From Trichomonas tenax (taxonomy: Eukaryota; Parabasalia; Trichomonadida; Trichomonadidae): 64,000 bases of DNA. The stretch is taken from contig JALKBU010000091.1 of the NCBI GenBank assembly GCA_023091735.1, forward strand, positions 24,035 through 88,034. The letters run 5' to 3'. Below the pieces are notes generated by a model. That model made no database searches and was not told the origin of the DNA. It saw only the letters and a program-made list of their open reading frames with translations. Numbering within the stretch: position 1 is the stretch's first letter; each line of letters starts with the position of its first letter. The position numbers and the translations under genes were made by a program. Below are positions 51,041 through 61,148 of this stretch, in pieces.

Positions 51041-51769
51041 GTAGTACCTGATGATATCTCTAACCTTCCTCCTCTTTTTTCCTTTTCTCTTTCTTTCCTT
51101 TTTTCTTCTCCTTCTTTTCTTTTTCTCTCTCTCCCCGATATCTTTCGAAAACACAAATATAATCTTTTATTAATCATTTTTTGTGTTGTAATTCCTAATG
51201 AATGCTTTTTGTTCTTGATGCTTGATAAGAATTGTTATTTTCTTTGATTAACAAATGAGAAATAAAATTGACATGTAAACTAAAAATCGTCACTTTGAGA
51301 TATTTTTGCCTTCTAAAATTAGATTTTGGAAACTTCATCCGATAACTCTCGATTTCCCCAAAACTCAGAGTCTAAGAAAGGTAAATTAATGAATTCTTTT
51401 AATATTTCATTGTCGTCGACGATTACAAAATAAGAAACAATATTTTGTAGCAAACTGGGCATGTCAAGCACATTATTGAATTTATGCGGATGCTTTTGTC
51501 TCTCGTTGTTGAGACATTCTTGATTCGAGAACGAGATTGCTTCGAGCTTCGAAGGAATCTCATGTCGACATCAGATTGCATCACGTAACTTTAGCAATTA
51601 CATGCATTTAATTTATCTGCTTTCACAAAAACCATGACACTAAATGATATTCTATCTATCCATTAATAAATAATTAGTTTACAAGAACCTTATAGGACTA
51701 AATTGAACGGTATGTCCTTTACATGTCAAAGGTGTGTCCACTTTTCAACAGTTTTCATTGAATATGAGT
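51041..51769. other. Spacer with a pyrimidine tract
   Basis: It starts with a pyrimidine-rich tract (about 51063-51135, CTTCCTCCTCTTTTTTCC and similar), like the one inside the 2.6-kb element, then AT-rich DNA. No gene seen. Confidence 0.4.
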
Positions 51770-51782
51770 CCCTTACATGTCA

Positions 51783-52077
51783 GAAATGTCCAAACGTCAC
51801 TTTTATGTATCCTAGCTTTACAAAACCCTGCAATTTTTTGGGAGGAACCCCTATTTTTCGGTCACCTTTTGATATTTTTTTGAACAAATTTAACATCAAA
51901 TTAAAGTTGATATATATACTCTGTGTGTATTATATCGATGAATTGCTGATTTATTTTTGACTTTTTTAGATTTTTCGGACAAAATTAAGCAAAAAACTCT
52001 AATAATTCACAAAAATTGATTGCTAGGACAAAAAATTGTAACTTTTGACACTTCTATGAGGACACATGCAGATACGT
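51783..52077. mobile_element. Small MITE-like element with diverged inverted ends
   Basis: The right end 52023-52077 (CTAGGACA... to ...GCAGATACGT) is the inverted copy of the 43845-43900 repeat. A related, more diverged end lies at 51783-51815 (AATGTCCAAACGTCAC...ATCCTAG) in the opposite orientation, giving an element of about 300 bp with imperfect inverted ends and an AT-rich core. There is no coding capacity. The assignment is tentative because the left arm is well below the identity of the right arm to its distant copy. Confidence 0.45.
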
Positions 52078-52850
52078 ATCTGACGTTGAATTTTTTATTG
52101 TACCTTAAATTTTTAACCTTTGCATCACACAATTTTCCTATTTTTTTTTCATTTTTGGGCCAAAAAAGAATTTTATGAAAATTCAAATAAATATTTTAAT
52201 AGATATATTACAGCTCTATATTATTAGCTTATTTAAAATCGAAGATTTCTTATCTAAACCCAAAAAGATTAACATTTTTTGTTTTCAGAGTGGTAAACCT
52301 CATCTGCTAAACACACCTTTGCACACCTTTATTCGAATAAATGTCAATTTTCATAAGATTGCCAGCATCAAAATTCTACTATTGGAATAGACTATAAATG
52401 AACTTTGGATATCAAAATATTTTTATGTGCATAATACTGCCAAAGTGGTTACGACAAAAAACATTAATTAATTATTTATCATTGGAGTTTTTAACTATTT
52501 GATCATTAATTATGATAAAAATAGTCATTACTCATTAATTCTTACAGATTCATATCAACAATACCAATTCTTTCACTGTTTCTCAATCAAAAATATTATT
52601 CCTGAGCGACAATGCATATTAAAATGAAGAACATAACCATTAAAATCAGTGCAAAGTCGATTTATAGTAGTTATCCTTGATTAAATAATAAAATAATTGC
52701 TAATATTAAAAATCGAAATTAATGCAGAAAATCACCGAATCAAAGAGAATGTACACTCAAACCAAGTTCTATTTTTGTTTCATGGAAACGAAAAGATCTA
52801 ATTTCATCAAAAAATAGCAAATTTTAAATTCTATATAAAAACAATATAAA
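52078..52850. other. AT-rich spacer with a shared short repeat
   Basis: It holds a 22-bp motif at 52306-52327 (complement GGTGTGCAAAGGTGTGTTTA plus two bases) that recurs at 57455-57476. No gene recognised. Confidence 0.4.
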
Positions 52851-53876
52851 CTAATGAATGATTGATTCTGGGAATGATCCTTTATGTCCTGTTCTTGAAT
52901 TCCTTCCTGAACATCTTCCACGCAAAATAAACTCAACATAAACCAAATCTCCAGATTGTATTTCTAACTCTGTTTTGATCTTTGGATGATAATCCTTTGT
53001 GACTACAAAGAAAGCATCAATGTGTTCTAATTTTGGTGTTGGATTCTTCTCAGGCATTGTCACGAATGTGCGCGGGAAGAGACCTTTCTGGCCGTTTATT
53101 TCGCCTTCCCACCATCCACTCGAGTGCTGTGATATTACATGAATTTGATCTCCGCGTGTGAAAGAAAGATCTGTTGGCTGTTCAGACCTATAGTCAGCTA
53201 TGGCCGTAACGAATGTTTCTTCGTTATCTACGTCTTCGTCTTGTAATGATGGATCGACCATTCTTTGAACAGATCTTTGACTTTTATCTTTGGGATCGAA
53301 CTCGTTCACTTTTTGTGCAAATTTTCTATATGCTTCTACTTGTGCTGATGACATTTTTAGTGCTAAATCTGTAAACGATAAATTATATTTATGTGTTAGT
53401 GAAAGTCTATGATTCTCGAATTCCATGAGGAGTTTTGTGATTGCGGGGTAATCATCAGCCTGTATTTTAGCGGCTAATTGCATTGATTCCATATCGAACT
53501 TTTCATTTTTATTGTGTTTGATACTTTTCTGTAACGCCTTTGAATTCTTGTTTACTCGAAGAGAGATATTTTTCTTTATTTCGCTTTGTTTATCAATCTG
53601 TTCTTTGAATTCGGATAAAGTTTTCGATTTTAATTGAGAAACCATCATCTGGTTCATTGTAGCTTCGGATTTTATGCTTTCAATAAGCAATTTTGTCATG
53701 TAATCTGACTGATCGAATGGTGTTTCAGATAGTTCTTGCAATAATTTGCTGTGACGCTCGTAAATGTCGATTTTCTTTGTCATAATGTTCATAAACGTCT
53801 GAAGGTTTTTGCTACCGAGCTCCAAACGGTCAGAAATTCGTTTGAAGATCAGAAAAAGTTCATCAAAAGATGACAT
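52851..53876 (-). CDS. F-BAR-like protein with two SH3 domains
   Basis: A complete 341-residue protein from ATG at 53876. Residues 1-195 are a long helical coiled-coil region (KRISDRLELGSKNLQTFMNIM, KIDIYERHSKLLQELSETPF, and so on) with the general look of an F-BAR domain of the PACSIN/PSTPIP type, though too divergent to be certain. The first SH3 (about 222-273) is canonical: VTAIADYRSEQPTDLSF, SSGWWEGEI with the paired Trp, then GLFPRTFV. The second (about 289-340) is degenerate: DAFFVVTKDYHP, no paired Trp, but GSFPESII retained. Such proteins link curved membrane to actin and endocytic machinery through proline-rich partners; the role here is inferred. The TCA just before ATG fits a very short leader. 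Confidence 0.82.
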   Translation of the reverse strand: MSSFDELFLIFKRISDRLELGSKNLQTFMNIMTKKIDIYERHSKLLQELSETPFDQSDYMTKLLIESIKSEATMNQMMVSQLKSKTLSEFKEQIDKQSEIKKNISLRVNKNSKALQKSIKHNKNEKFDMESMQLAAKIQADDYPAITKLLMEFENHRLSLTHKYNLSFTDLALKMSSAQVEAYRKFAQKVNEFDPKDKSQRSVQRMVDPSLQDEDVDNEETFVTAIADYRSEQPTDLSFTRGDQIHVISQHSSGWWEGEINGQKGLFPRTFVTMPEKNPTPKLEHIDAFFVVTKDYHPKIKTELEIQSGDLVYVEFILRGRCSGRNSRTGHKGSFPESIIH

Positions 53877-54923
53877 TGAATTTTTTCTCGATTAAATAAT
53901 AAGGTTAATTTCATTACATAATTTTATTTTTATTGCGTTTTTGGATATAATTTAGTTTACCCTATCTATTTCTTGGTCAAATTTTAGAAATCTGATGTTA
54001 TTTGTCGAAATTATTTTGTATTTTCTAATTTTTCTTATGTTACTAACCATCACAAACTATTTTAATTCATATTTTCAATCGAAAACCGGATTTTGCCTTT
54101 AATAAAAGTTGAAATTTTTGTTTGAAGAATGATTTAGCTCTATTGCCCATGTGACAAAAAGCAAAGCAATACGTTAAAATTTGAATATCCTTTGGATAAT
54201 ATTAATCAATAATTTCAAAAACGATGTAATCCATTCAAATATGTGTAAATCAGTAGAGCATTTTGATTGTTACGTAAGAGCAATTATAGATATCTTAGAT
54301 CGCGATATCATAATTCAAAACAAAATAAAAGACTTCAATTTACCTATTTGCTATCATTAGTTAACCATACTTATTGTCCCAATGTGAACAATTCTAGTTA
54401 ATATATATGTTGTCGTTAATAATTGCAAATTGAATATTGAAAATTTGCTCAATTTACTTGATTGATCCCTATTCACAAAGAAATTTTTGATTCAGCAAAG
54501 AGTAGATATCACCATCCAACTCTTTTCCTTTAATCATCATTTTTAATTAATAATTTTGACACTTTACAAGACAATTGTCATTGAATCTAAGAACATTATT
54601 TTGAAATATGATATCATAGACAATAAAAGAATATCAAACAAAATCGATGATTTACAGTCTTTTGATTGAAAAATGAATGATTTAGTAATGATTGATTTAT
54701 AGCATTCAAAATTAAATTGAAAAAGACCATATTTATTTTATTTCTCAAATAGTCGTAAGAAAGTCTTTTGTTTTTATAAATTAGGCTAGAACATAATTAA
54801 TATATCATAAGTATATCAAAATCATCGAATTACAAAAAATCATCAAAATTTTTCGTTTTTTGAGCTTTATTATAAACATAGATCAAAATAAATTTTTAGA
54901 AAAAAATATTTTTTTTTTCAACT
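53877..54923. other. Intergenic spacer between divergent genes
   Basis: About 1 kb of AT-rich spacer; nothing recognisable apart from the initiator given separately. Confidence 0.35.
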
Positions 54924-54933
54924 CTCATTTTTT
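54924..54933 (+). promoter_or_regulatory. Initiator-like element of the B56-like gene
   Basis: TCATTTTTTA sits just upstream of the ATG at 54938; the putative start A at 54926 is 12 nt before the ATG, nearly the same geometry as in the peroxiredoxin gene. Confidence 0.5.
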
Positions 54934-54937
54934 ATAA

Positions 54938-56328
54938 ATGTTTTCTAGCGTTACTTTATTCGCTCCAATTTTGAAATCCAATTCACTGCACAAAGTAAGG
55001 AACTCTATGCGGGTCAAAATCACGCGGAATAACTCCGAATTGTTTGATACAGACTTTAATGATTTCGATACAAAAGCTTGGGAAAAATGTCACTGCAAAA
55101 TGACAAGAAACTTGATGCTTCCTTCATTACCACCAATACCAATAGTCACAGACATACAATTTAAATCAATATTATTACGAAAGATCGATTTGTGTCAACA
55201 GCTCTGCGACTACAACAATCCAAGAAACGATTCACATGCAGAGCAAGTTAAGAAAAATATTCTTATTGAATTATCAAATTTATTTTTGGCTTTAGAAATT
55301 ATGACTTTTATTGATGATGAAATCAAAAGAAACCTCTTTGATATGATAATTATCAACCTTTTAAGGCCAATTAAAGCAGCAACAAAATTAGGTATTTTCA
55401 ATTATGACATTAGCATGTTCAAACTTGATGATTTCGAACATCTGGAGCATGAATATGGGATAATAAGTGCTATTTATCATGAATTCGTTAAAATTCACTT
55501 ATTTTCACCAAATTTCGCGATTCGCATTCTTCCTGTGTTATATTTGAAAGATGCGGGAGAAAGGAGACTCACAGTATCATTTTATACAACAATAATGCCA
55601 ACTAATCAGAATTTTATTCAATCAAATTATTAATTGAACCTTCAGATCAAAGTGTTTTTGCCTTTTCTTCAGTATTAGAGATATTGTATGAAAGAAGGAA
55701 GGATCCACGTGTGATTGAGGAAATAAGGCCTTATTTTTATTCTCATTTTTTGATTTTGCTCAAATTTGAATATTTAGGTTTCTATCATCAGACAGTTTTA
55801 GCAATATTCGACGCAACGCTTCAATACTTCAATTCAATGAGTTTTGATGTAATAAAATACATAATCAAAATTTGGTCTGTTTCACATCCAACGAAAGAAG
55901 TTTTGATGTTCGATTATATCATTAAAGCAATTGGATGCATCAATAATTGTAATGATACAATGCTGAGAATGATATTTGGCCTTCTTGGAAATCTCATTGA
56001 TTCAATTTCATTCAAAATTGCTGAAAAAGCAAACAAAGCTATCGTATCGCAGACAATTATTGGACTTTATTCAAGATACTCTAAGTTTGCGTTGAAAACA
56101 CTTCTTCCAAAGATAGAGAATGCCAAAAAGCATTGGTCTTCAAGAGTTAGGATAGCAGCATTTGAAGCATTGAATGTTTTATCTAAGTTCAATACTGAAA
56201 AAATTAGTAACTGGATCACAATTGCTCGATGCTTCAAAAACAATGACCGATCTTTTGATTTATCGAGAAAGATTAACGATATTACTTTTTGCTTCAATAC
56301 ACCGTCTTCTTTGTTCTTTTTAATTTAA
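54938..56328 (+). pseudogene. PP2A B56-type regulatory subunit gene split by a frameshift
   Basis: Two consecutive frames together make one B56 (PPP2R5)-like protein. The first (54938-55633) runs from ATG through LEHEYGIISAIYHEFVKIHLFSPNF to DAGERRLTVSFYTTIMPTNQ and FIQSNY-stop. The second, one base back in frame, is open from about 55606 and continues KLLIEPSDQSVFAFSSVLEIL, FYSHFLILLKFEYLGFYHQ, then YIIKIWSVSHPTKEVLMFDYI and FKIAEKANKA. The conserved 'WP.THP.KEV.FL' and 'VAERAL' segments of B56 are recognisable in that order. The single shift near 55620 is consistent with one deleted base. B56 subunits target protein phosphatase 2A. It has a good initiator, and outside the shift no stops occur, so a recent lesion, a sequencing error or programmed shifting are all possible. 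Confidence 0.72.
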
Positions 56329-56338
56329 AAATAAACTT

Positions 56339-56640
56339 TTATTCTGCTCCGTGTTGTATAAGCAAAACTGCAATATTGCGATGGACTTCACTATCATCAG
56401 CTTTACTATTAGCGATGTCCAATACAGTGAAACCTTTGAAAGCTCGTTGTGAAACATCTGTTCCTATATCGATAAGATAATTCATGATCTCATAATGGCC
56501 GTTAATTGCTGCGCAGTGCAAACATGGTATTGGTCCATCAGTAGGGTCTCCTTCCTCTCTGTAGAGACTATATAAGCACCGGAGAACATCATATTGCCCA
56601 TAAATGCAAGCAATATGAATGTTTGATTTTTGTTGTTACG
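56339..56640 (-). pseudogene. Ankyrin-repeat gene fragment
   Basis: Minus-strand frame reading QKSNIHIACIYGQYDVLRCLYSLY, then PIPCLHCAAINGHYEIMNYLIDIGTD, then FKGFTVLDIANSKADDSEV and ending HGAE-stop at 56339. These are three ankyrin repeats of one gene; the upstream part is cut by a stop near 56640. It overlaps no other gene but ends only about 10 bp from the B56-like stop. Confidence 0.7.
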
Positions 56641-56747
56641 AATATTAAAATGACATTTTCTGTTACAAGGGGTTTACCTCCTCCAAACTAAAGGGTGTCT
56701 AGATACCATTGCCGCCGAGGGTCCTATTTTCATGGAAAACGACATAC

Positions 56748-56993
56748 TTAGACGAAATCAATTGTATCAATGATATTATCGCAAAAATCAACATTGATGC
56801 ACTTGAAGATTTGGAAGCGATCAAAATCGTCAAAGTATTTCTTAGATTCTTTGACAATATAACTTGCTTGATTACTATTTAAAACAATTTTCGAAAGAAC
56901 AACTTTAATCTCTCTAACACTTCTGTATTCGCTGATGAAAGTATCATTTTCTATCGCGTTTGCAATGTTTTCAACAGAAATATCACGGCTCAT
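56748..56993 (-). pseudogene. Fragment, possibly N-terminal region of the ankyrin gene
   Basis: A minus-strand 81-codon frame from ATG at 56993 (MSRDISVENIANAIENDTFI), helical and acidic, with SNQASYIVKESKKYFDDFDRF. It points toward the ankyrin fragment at 56339-56640, about 110 bp away, so it may be the 5' part of the same broken gene, separated by foreign sequence (56645-56735). Family not recognised. Confidence 0.4.
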
Positions 56994-57057
56994 GTGATTT
57001 TTGTTCCGTTGAGAAATGATACTTTTAAAATTTTGACTTCGCTAAAGTGATTGATTG

Positions 57058-57298
57058 AAGGGTCCGGTCTAACCGTTTGGATGCACCCCCTGCAATACAT
57101 CTCAAAACTGCATAATATTCGATAATTATAATGACTATTTTGTTGGCATCACTGTATGCATATAATTTATCAAGAAAAAAATATTGGTCAGAAAAATATT
57201 TCTTGAGAAATATCAAAATTATGCGTTTGAAAAGGTGATAAAAATGAATACCTCATAGAATTAATTGTATTGTGTGAAAACGGTTAGACCGGGCCCTT
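57058..57298. mobile_element. 241-bp MITE with 21-bp inverted repeats
   Basis: Ends are 21-bp inverted repeats with one mismatch: left AAGGGTCCGGTCTAACCGTT at 57058, right its complement (with GGGCCC) ending at 57298. The core is AT-rich with no frame of note. Short inverted repeats, small size and no coding capacity are MITE hallmarks. No clear target duplication can be assigned from the flanks (ATTG left, AAAT right). Confidence 0.78.
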
Positions 57299-57611
57299 AA
57301 ATTCTTCAAAGTAATTCTAAAGTCAAAAACCTATATTCAAGGGCTATGTTTCTTTATTTGGTTGATAGTTATGAAGGTGATTGTTTTGGAAATTTATCAG
57401 GATATCTTGAGATTATTTCGTTAATGGCAACATTCCTTGATGATATTTGTATAGGGTGTGCAAGGGTGTGTTTAGCGCTCTCGGACTTAATTTTGATTTT
57501 TTATCCCGGGATATAATGACCTTGAATTACAAATTATCCATAGAGAATTAAAGTCTTTGTTGCGAGCAAGACTTCCAATCTCTTCCAGTCGCGAAATATA
57601 AATTAATTCAG

Positions 57612-57812
57612 TTATGAGTTATCTAAGCTCTTCCAATTGTATTTTGCATGAAGTGATTCGAGTTCCTGGGAAGAATTAAATATGTAGTCGTTGACCTTGA
57701 TGATGAAATCTTTGATTGTCTTCAAAGGATGACAGTTCAAACAATGTTCACAAATGTTAATGAATATGATAACATCGATTATGTTGTCATTGAAATTGAT
57801 GTTCATGCGCAT
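57612..57812 (-). pseudogene. Short gene fragment similar to 56748-56993
   Basis: A 66-codon minus-strand frame from ATG at 57812 (MRMNINFNDNIIDVIIFINI). Its start resembles the end of the 56748-56993 fragment (VDFCDNIIDTIDFV), suggesting a second copy or the continuation of the same ancestral helical gene. Too short to classify. Confidence 0.35.
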
Positions 57813-58853
57813 TCAATCAAATTTTCTGAGCTTTCAAATGAATAATACTCTATTAGGTATATGCTAATTGAAGGCGCATGAATAAAAACATACATTTTTG
57901 AACCTAATGCTCAGCCTATTTGGATAATAATAAAGTGGAATGAGTCCTGCATATACAAAACTCTATTTGGATTGATTAATTCGTTCGGAAAAGTGACATT
58001 TTGGATCGATGTACACTATTGAACATTGTTTTTAAGCTGACAAAGAGATAAAAAGTTTCATCAAAATCGTTAGCAAAAAAAAACATTCAAACTTTTTTCC
58101 ACAAGGAATATTTTAACAACAGTTTCAATGATTGTTGATGAAACTTATTCAAATCCCGATTTTAATTTTAAGTTTGTTGGCGGAGTTTCACGCATGCCAA
58201 TAAAATATGACTTTTTAGGAGTATGGAAGCATAAGAGTTGGAAAACAGAAATTTGAAAATAATTTTTTTTTAATTCGAAATTTCAATGTCATTTTCGCTT
58301 TCATCGATCGCGGCTTTGCAGGATAAGATTACCTTTTGCCATTGTTTCATCCTTTTATATTAAAGTAATAATGACTATTAAAATATCAATTATTTATCGA
58401 AAGGCGGAAAAAATTCAAATCAATTTTCCAGGAATTCCCAGATTATTTTCCATCATGGGATCGATAGTGATATATAATTTTCGATCAAAAATCTTCAGAA
58501 GACGCAAATATCGATTGGTTTTAAACAGAGACATTACGAAATAAAGAAAATAAATAAAAATTTTAAAATTTCGTGAAAAATGTGCAACATTGTAAAGGAA
58601 AGCATTGCATAGTCTGGCAAAAGTTTAGAATATTCGAATTCGAGAAAAACTAATAAAAAATATGAAATGAAAAGAAATAGTTTGTGTTCAATTGTCCATT
58701 GGCATGTTCAAAAAATAATGAACGGCAAAAAAATGCTTTTCTTGACACTCATTCGAGTTTTTTTTCATTCATAACTGAAAATTGGAAATTGAATGCTGAA
58801 AATAGTACGTTGTATAATTGAGTTAATGTGCCACTTTTTGACATTTAGAATTG
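57813..58853. other. AT-rich spacer with a dispersed motif
   Basis: About 1 kb of AT-rich DNA containing an exact AAAAGTGACAT at 57989-57999. Faint coding-like pieces (for example GVSRMPIKYDFLGVW near 58180) may be relics but cannot be assigned. Confidence 0.35.
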
Positions 58854-59231
58854 ATGAGAAAGACCAAGCGCATAGTCTGAAGATTCACGAAGGAGGAGGA
58901 TGAAATTATCCTGAGAGAAGTTAAGGAGGTGAAAGGCAATATTGCAAGTGCTTTTGATAATTTGAAACACATTTTCAGAAATATTCATACAAAAAGGTCC
59001 ATAAAAGAGCGGAATTACGGTTTTTTGAGTAAATCCCAGGAAACATGGACACAACAGGAGGACGAAATACTTATGGAGTGTTTTGCTACCTATAGTAGAA
59101 AATGGACTATTATTTCTAATTTTATTGAAAATCGCTCTGCGGAACAGGTTAAAATAAGATTTGAACTTCTGCTAATGAATCACAACTCACAAATGCATTT
59201 GACTTCACCAAGCAATTGTTCGGGATGTTAA
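58854..59231 (+). pseudogene. Two-repeat Myb-like DNA-binding gene with an early stop
   Basis: From ATG at 58854 the frame reads MRKTKRIV, a TGA at 58878-58880, then RFTKEEDEIILREVKEVKGN, and later ETWTQQEDEILMECFATYSRKWTIISNFI followed by NRSAEQVKIRFELLL. These are two Myb/SANT repeats: the second has the classic W...ED..L spacing and the RSAEQVKIRF recognition helix. Trichomonads have many such R2R3-type proteins, some acting at promoters. After the stop there is no ATG before the second repeat, so the copy is probably dead. It lies 250 bp upstream of the MULE transposase relic in the same orientation. Confidence 0.72.
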
Positions 59232-59481
59232 TGGTTTTTAATGAAAAACAATGACTAAAAACACCTGAGTCAATGAATTTGACAGAATCTGGAATCACAA
59301 TGTTTGTTAAATTTACGCAATAATAAAATGCACATTCTTCGATTATACTGATAGGCTGTGATAATATTAATAATCAGAATCGAAGGATGATAACTATATA
59401 ACTTCAAAATATTATTGTTCAACCAAGAGATGTGATAGCAAAATTAGCTTCAAAATCTATGATATAAAGTTAAATAAAGAA

Positions 59482-61148
59482 ATGGAATCGATTTCTGACC
59501 AAAAGGATCATAATCACAAAACAAATATTACAATACCAACAAGTGATGATGAAATTAATTTTCAAAAATGTTTAATATACGGATATGGAATTGCAAAAGA
59601 TTCATCTGGCCCGAATGCCATCTTTAACAAAATGTGTGAGTTTGCGAAATGTCTCACGCCAGTTCCGCAAGTTTCTGAATCACTGGCTCTAAAAATTTAT
59701 CATGAAACACACCAAAAATTTGATACAGAAAAATCACTGAACGTTATAACTCAATGACTACAATTGATGGTATTGATTATTGTTTAGTTTATCAAGAAAA
59801 GCATTTTCTATTTTGGGGTCTGGGTAACCCCTCAAATTTCGACAAAATTTCGAAAATTGACAAAATTGAGCTTTTCATCGATGCTACTTTTAAAGCAGTG
59901 CCTATGCAGTTCAAGAAATGGCAACTTTTAAATACCATGACGTTGGACCCTCAAACTCAAAAATTTATTCCACTAATTCATTTTATAATGGAATCAAAAA
60001 CGTCGATTAATTATCAATATTGTTTATCGAGCATCGCTAAATTCATTGACTTCTCCAAAGTAAAGATGATACATCTAGACTTCGAGGAAGCATTAATCGA
60101 TGCCTGTCGGAAAATTTTCCCACAGTCTCGCTTAATTGGCTGTTTCTTTCACTAAAGACAATGTCTAATGCGCAAATTCAAGAAGCTATATGGCTCTTCA
60201 TCATCAAAATTACAGAAATCTCTTTATTTTTTGACTTGCAATTTACCATTTATATCCTTTACTGATTTTTCAACAATAATTAAATTTATTCAAGAAACAG
60301 GAAGTAAGTGTCTAGAAATCAAAGAATACGCCGAGTATTACATTAAAGAATGGAGCCAAAAATATCATCTGCTTTCTATGTTCCAATTACCAACAAATTT
60401 AAGAACAAACAATGCAGTTGAGTCAATGCATAAGTTGTTGATTCAATATTTTGTAGGACATCCAAGCTTTGAACAACTTGTCAAACATCTTCACAAAATT
60501 TATCAAAGTTACAACAACAAACTTGACTTTGCTGGTAATGTAGACAGAAATATTAATTATCGTGCTTCAATCCAGCAAGTTTCGCAATCTATTTTTTATT
60601 TTCAGAAATTACTCTGAGTTTCTGAAGATAATCTTGATTGCTTAACAAAAGCAATTAAATATAATTTGAATGACAACGGAAACTCAGCAAATTGCATTAT
60701 TTTTGGAGAATCACAGGAAGATGATTTCAAAAATGATGACACAGAAAGAGATGAAAAGAATACTATGACAAACTTCGAAACACTGATGGACTCCAAAGAA
60801 ATTCAAGAAGTAATCCTAAACATTATTCAATATGTTGAAATTACAGATGAAGTTAAAATGCAAATGAGGGAAACATTTATAAAGAGTCCCCCAAATGCTA
60901 TAACTATCAATCTTCCTTCAGAAGCATTGCCGAAAATATCCAAAGATAAAATTCATGTCGGTGAACAAGACTCTGAAAGCAAAAATTCTGCGCCACCACC
61001 ACCATCAATCCATGAACATAGATGTATTAGTCCTGTTGCTAAACATTCCATGAATTGCAATTTGAATTCATCTCAAAAAACTTGTGCAGGAATTCCTAAA
61101 GGTCCAGCAGAGCCAGTAAATAAGAAATCAATTGATATTAAGTTATAA
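59482..61148 (+). pseudogene. MULE-type (Mutator-like) transposase, broken
   Basis: The N-terminal part (59482-59757, ATG start) ends at a TGA that overlaps an ATG of the next frame by four bases (ATGA at 59754). The rest follows in that next frame to 61148 with two stops, TAA after GCFFH (60153) and TGA at 60615. The DDE catalytic triad of MULE transposases is recognisable: D in ELFIDATF (codon at 59880), D in MIHLDFEEALID (60078) with IGCFFH after it, and E in NNAVESMH (60420). The C-terminal tail is Ser/Pro-rich. The ATGA junction corresponds to a one-base frame loss. No terminal inverted repeats were found close by, so it may be an old copy. Confidence 0.85.

Noticed and set aside
43845..52077. 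One 8.2-kb transposon or giant virus-like (Maverick) element bounded by the inverted ends
   Set aside because: The interior holds ordinary host genes and no integrase or polymerase; two separate small elements are simpler.
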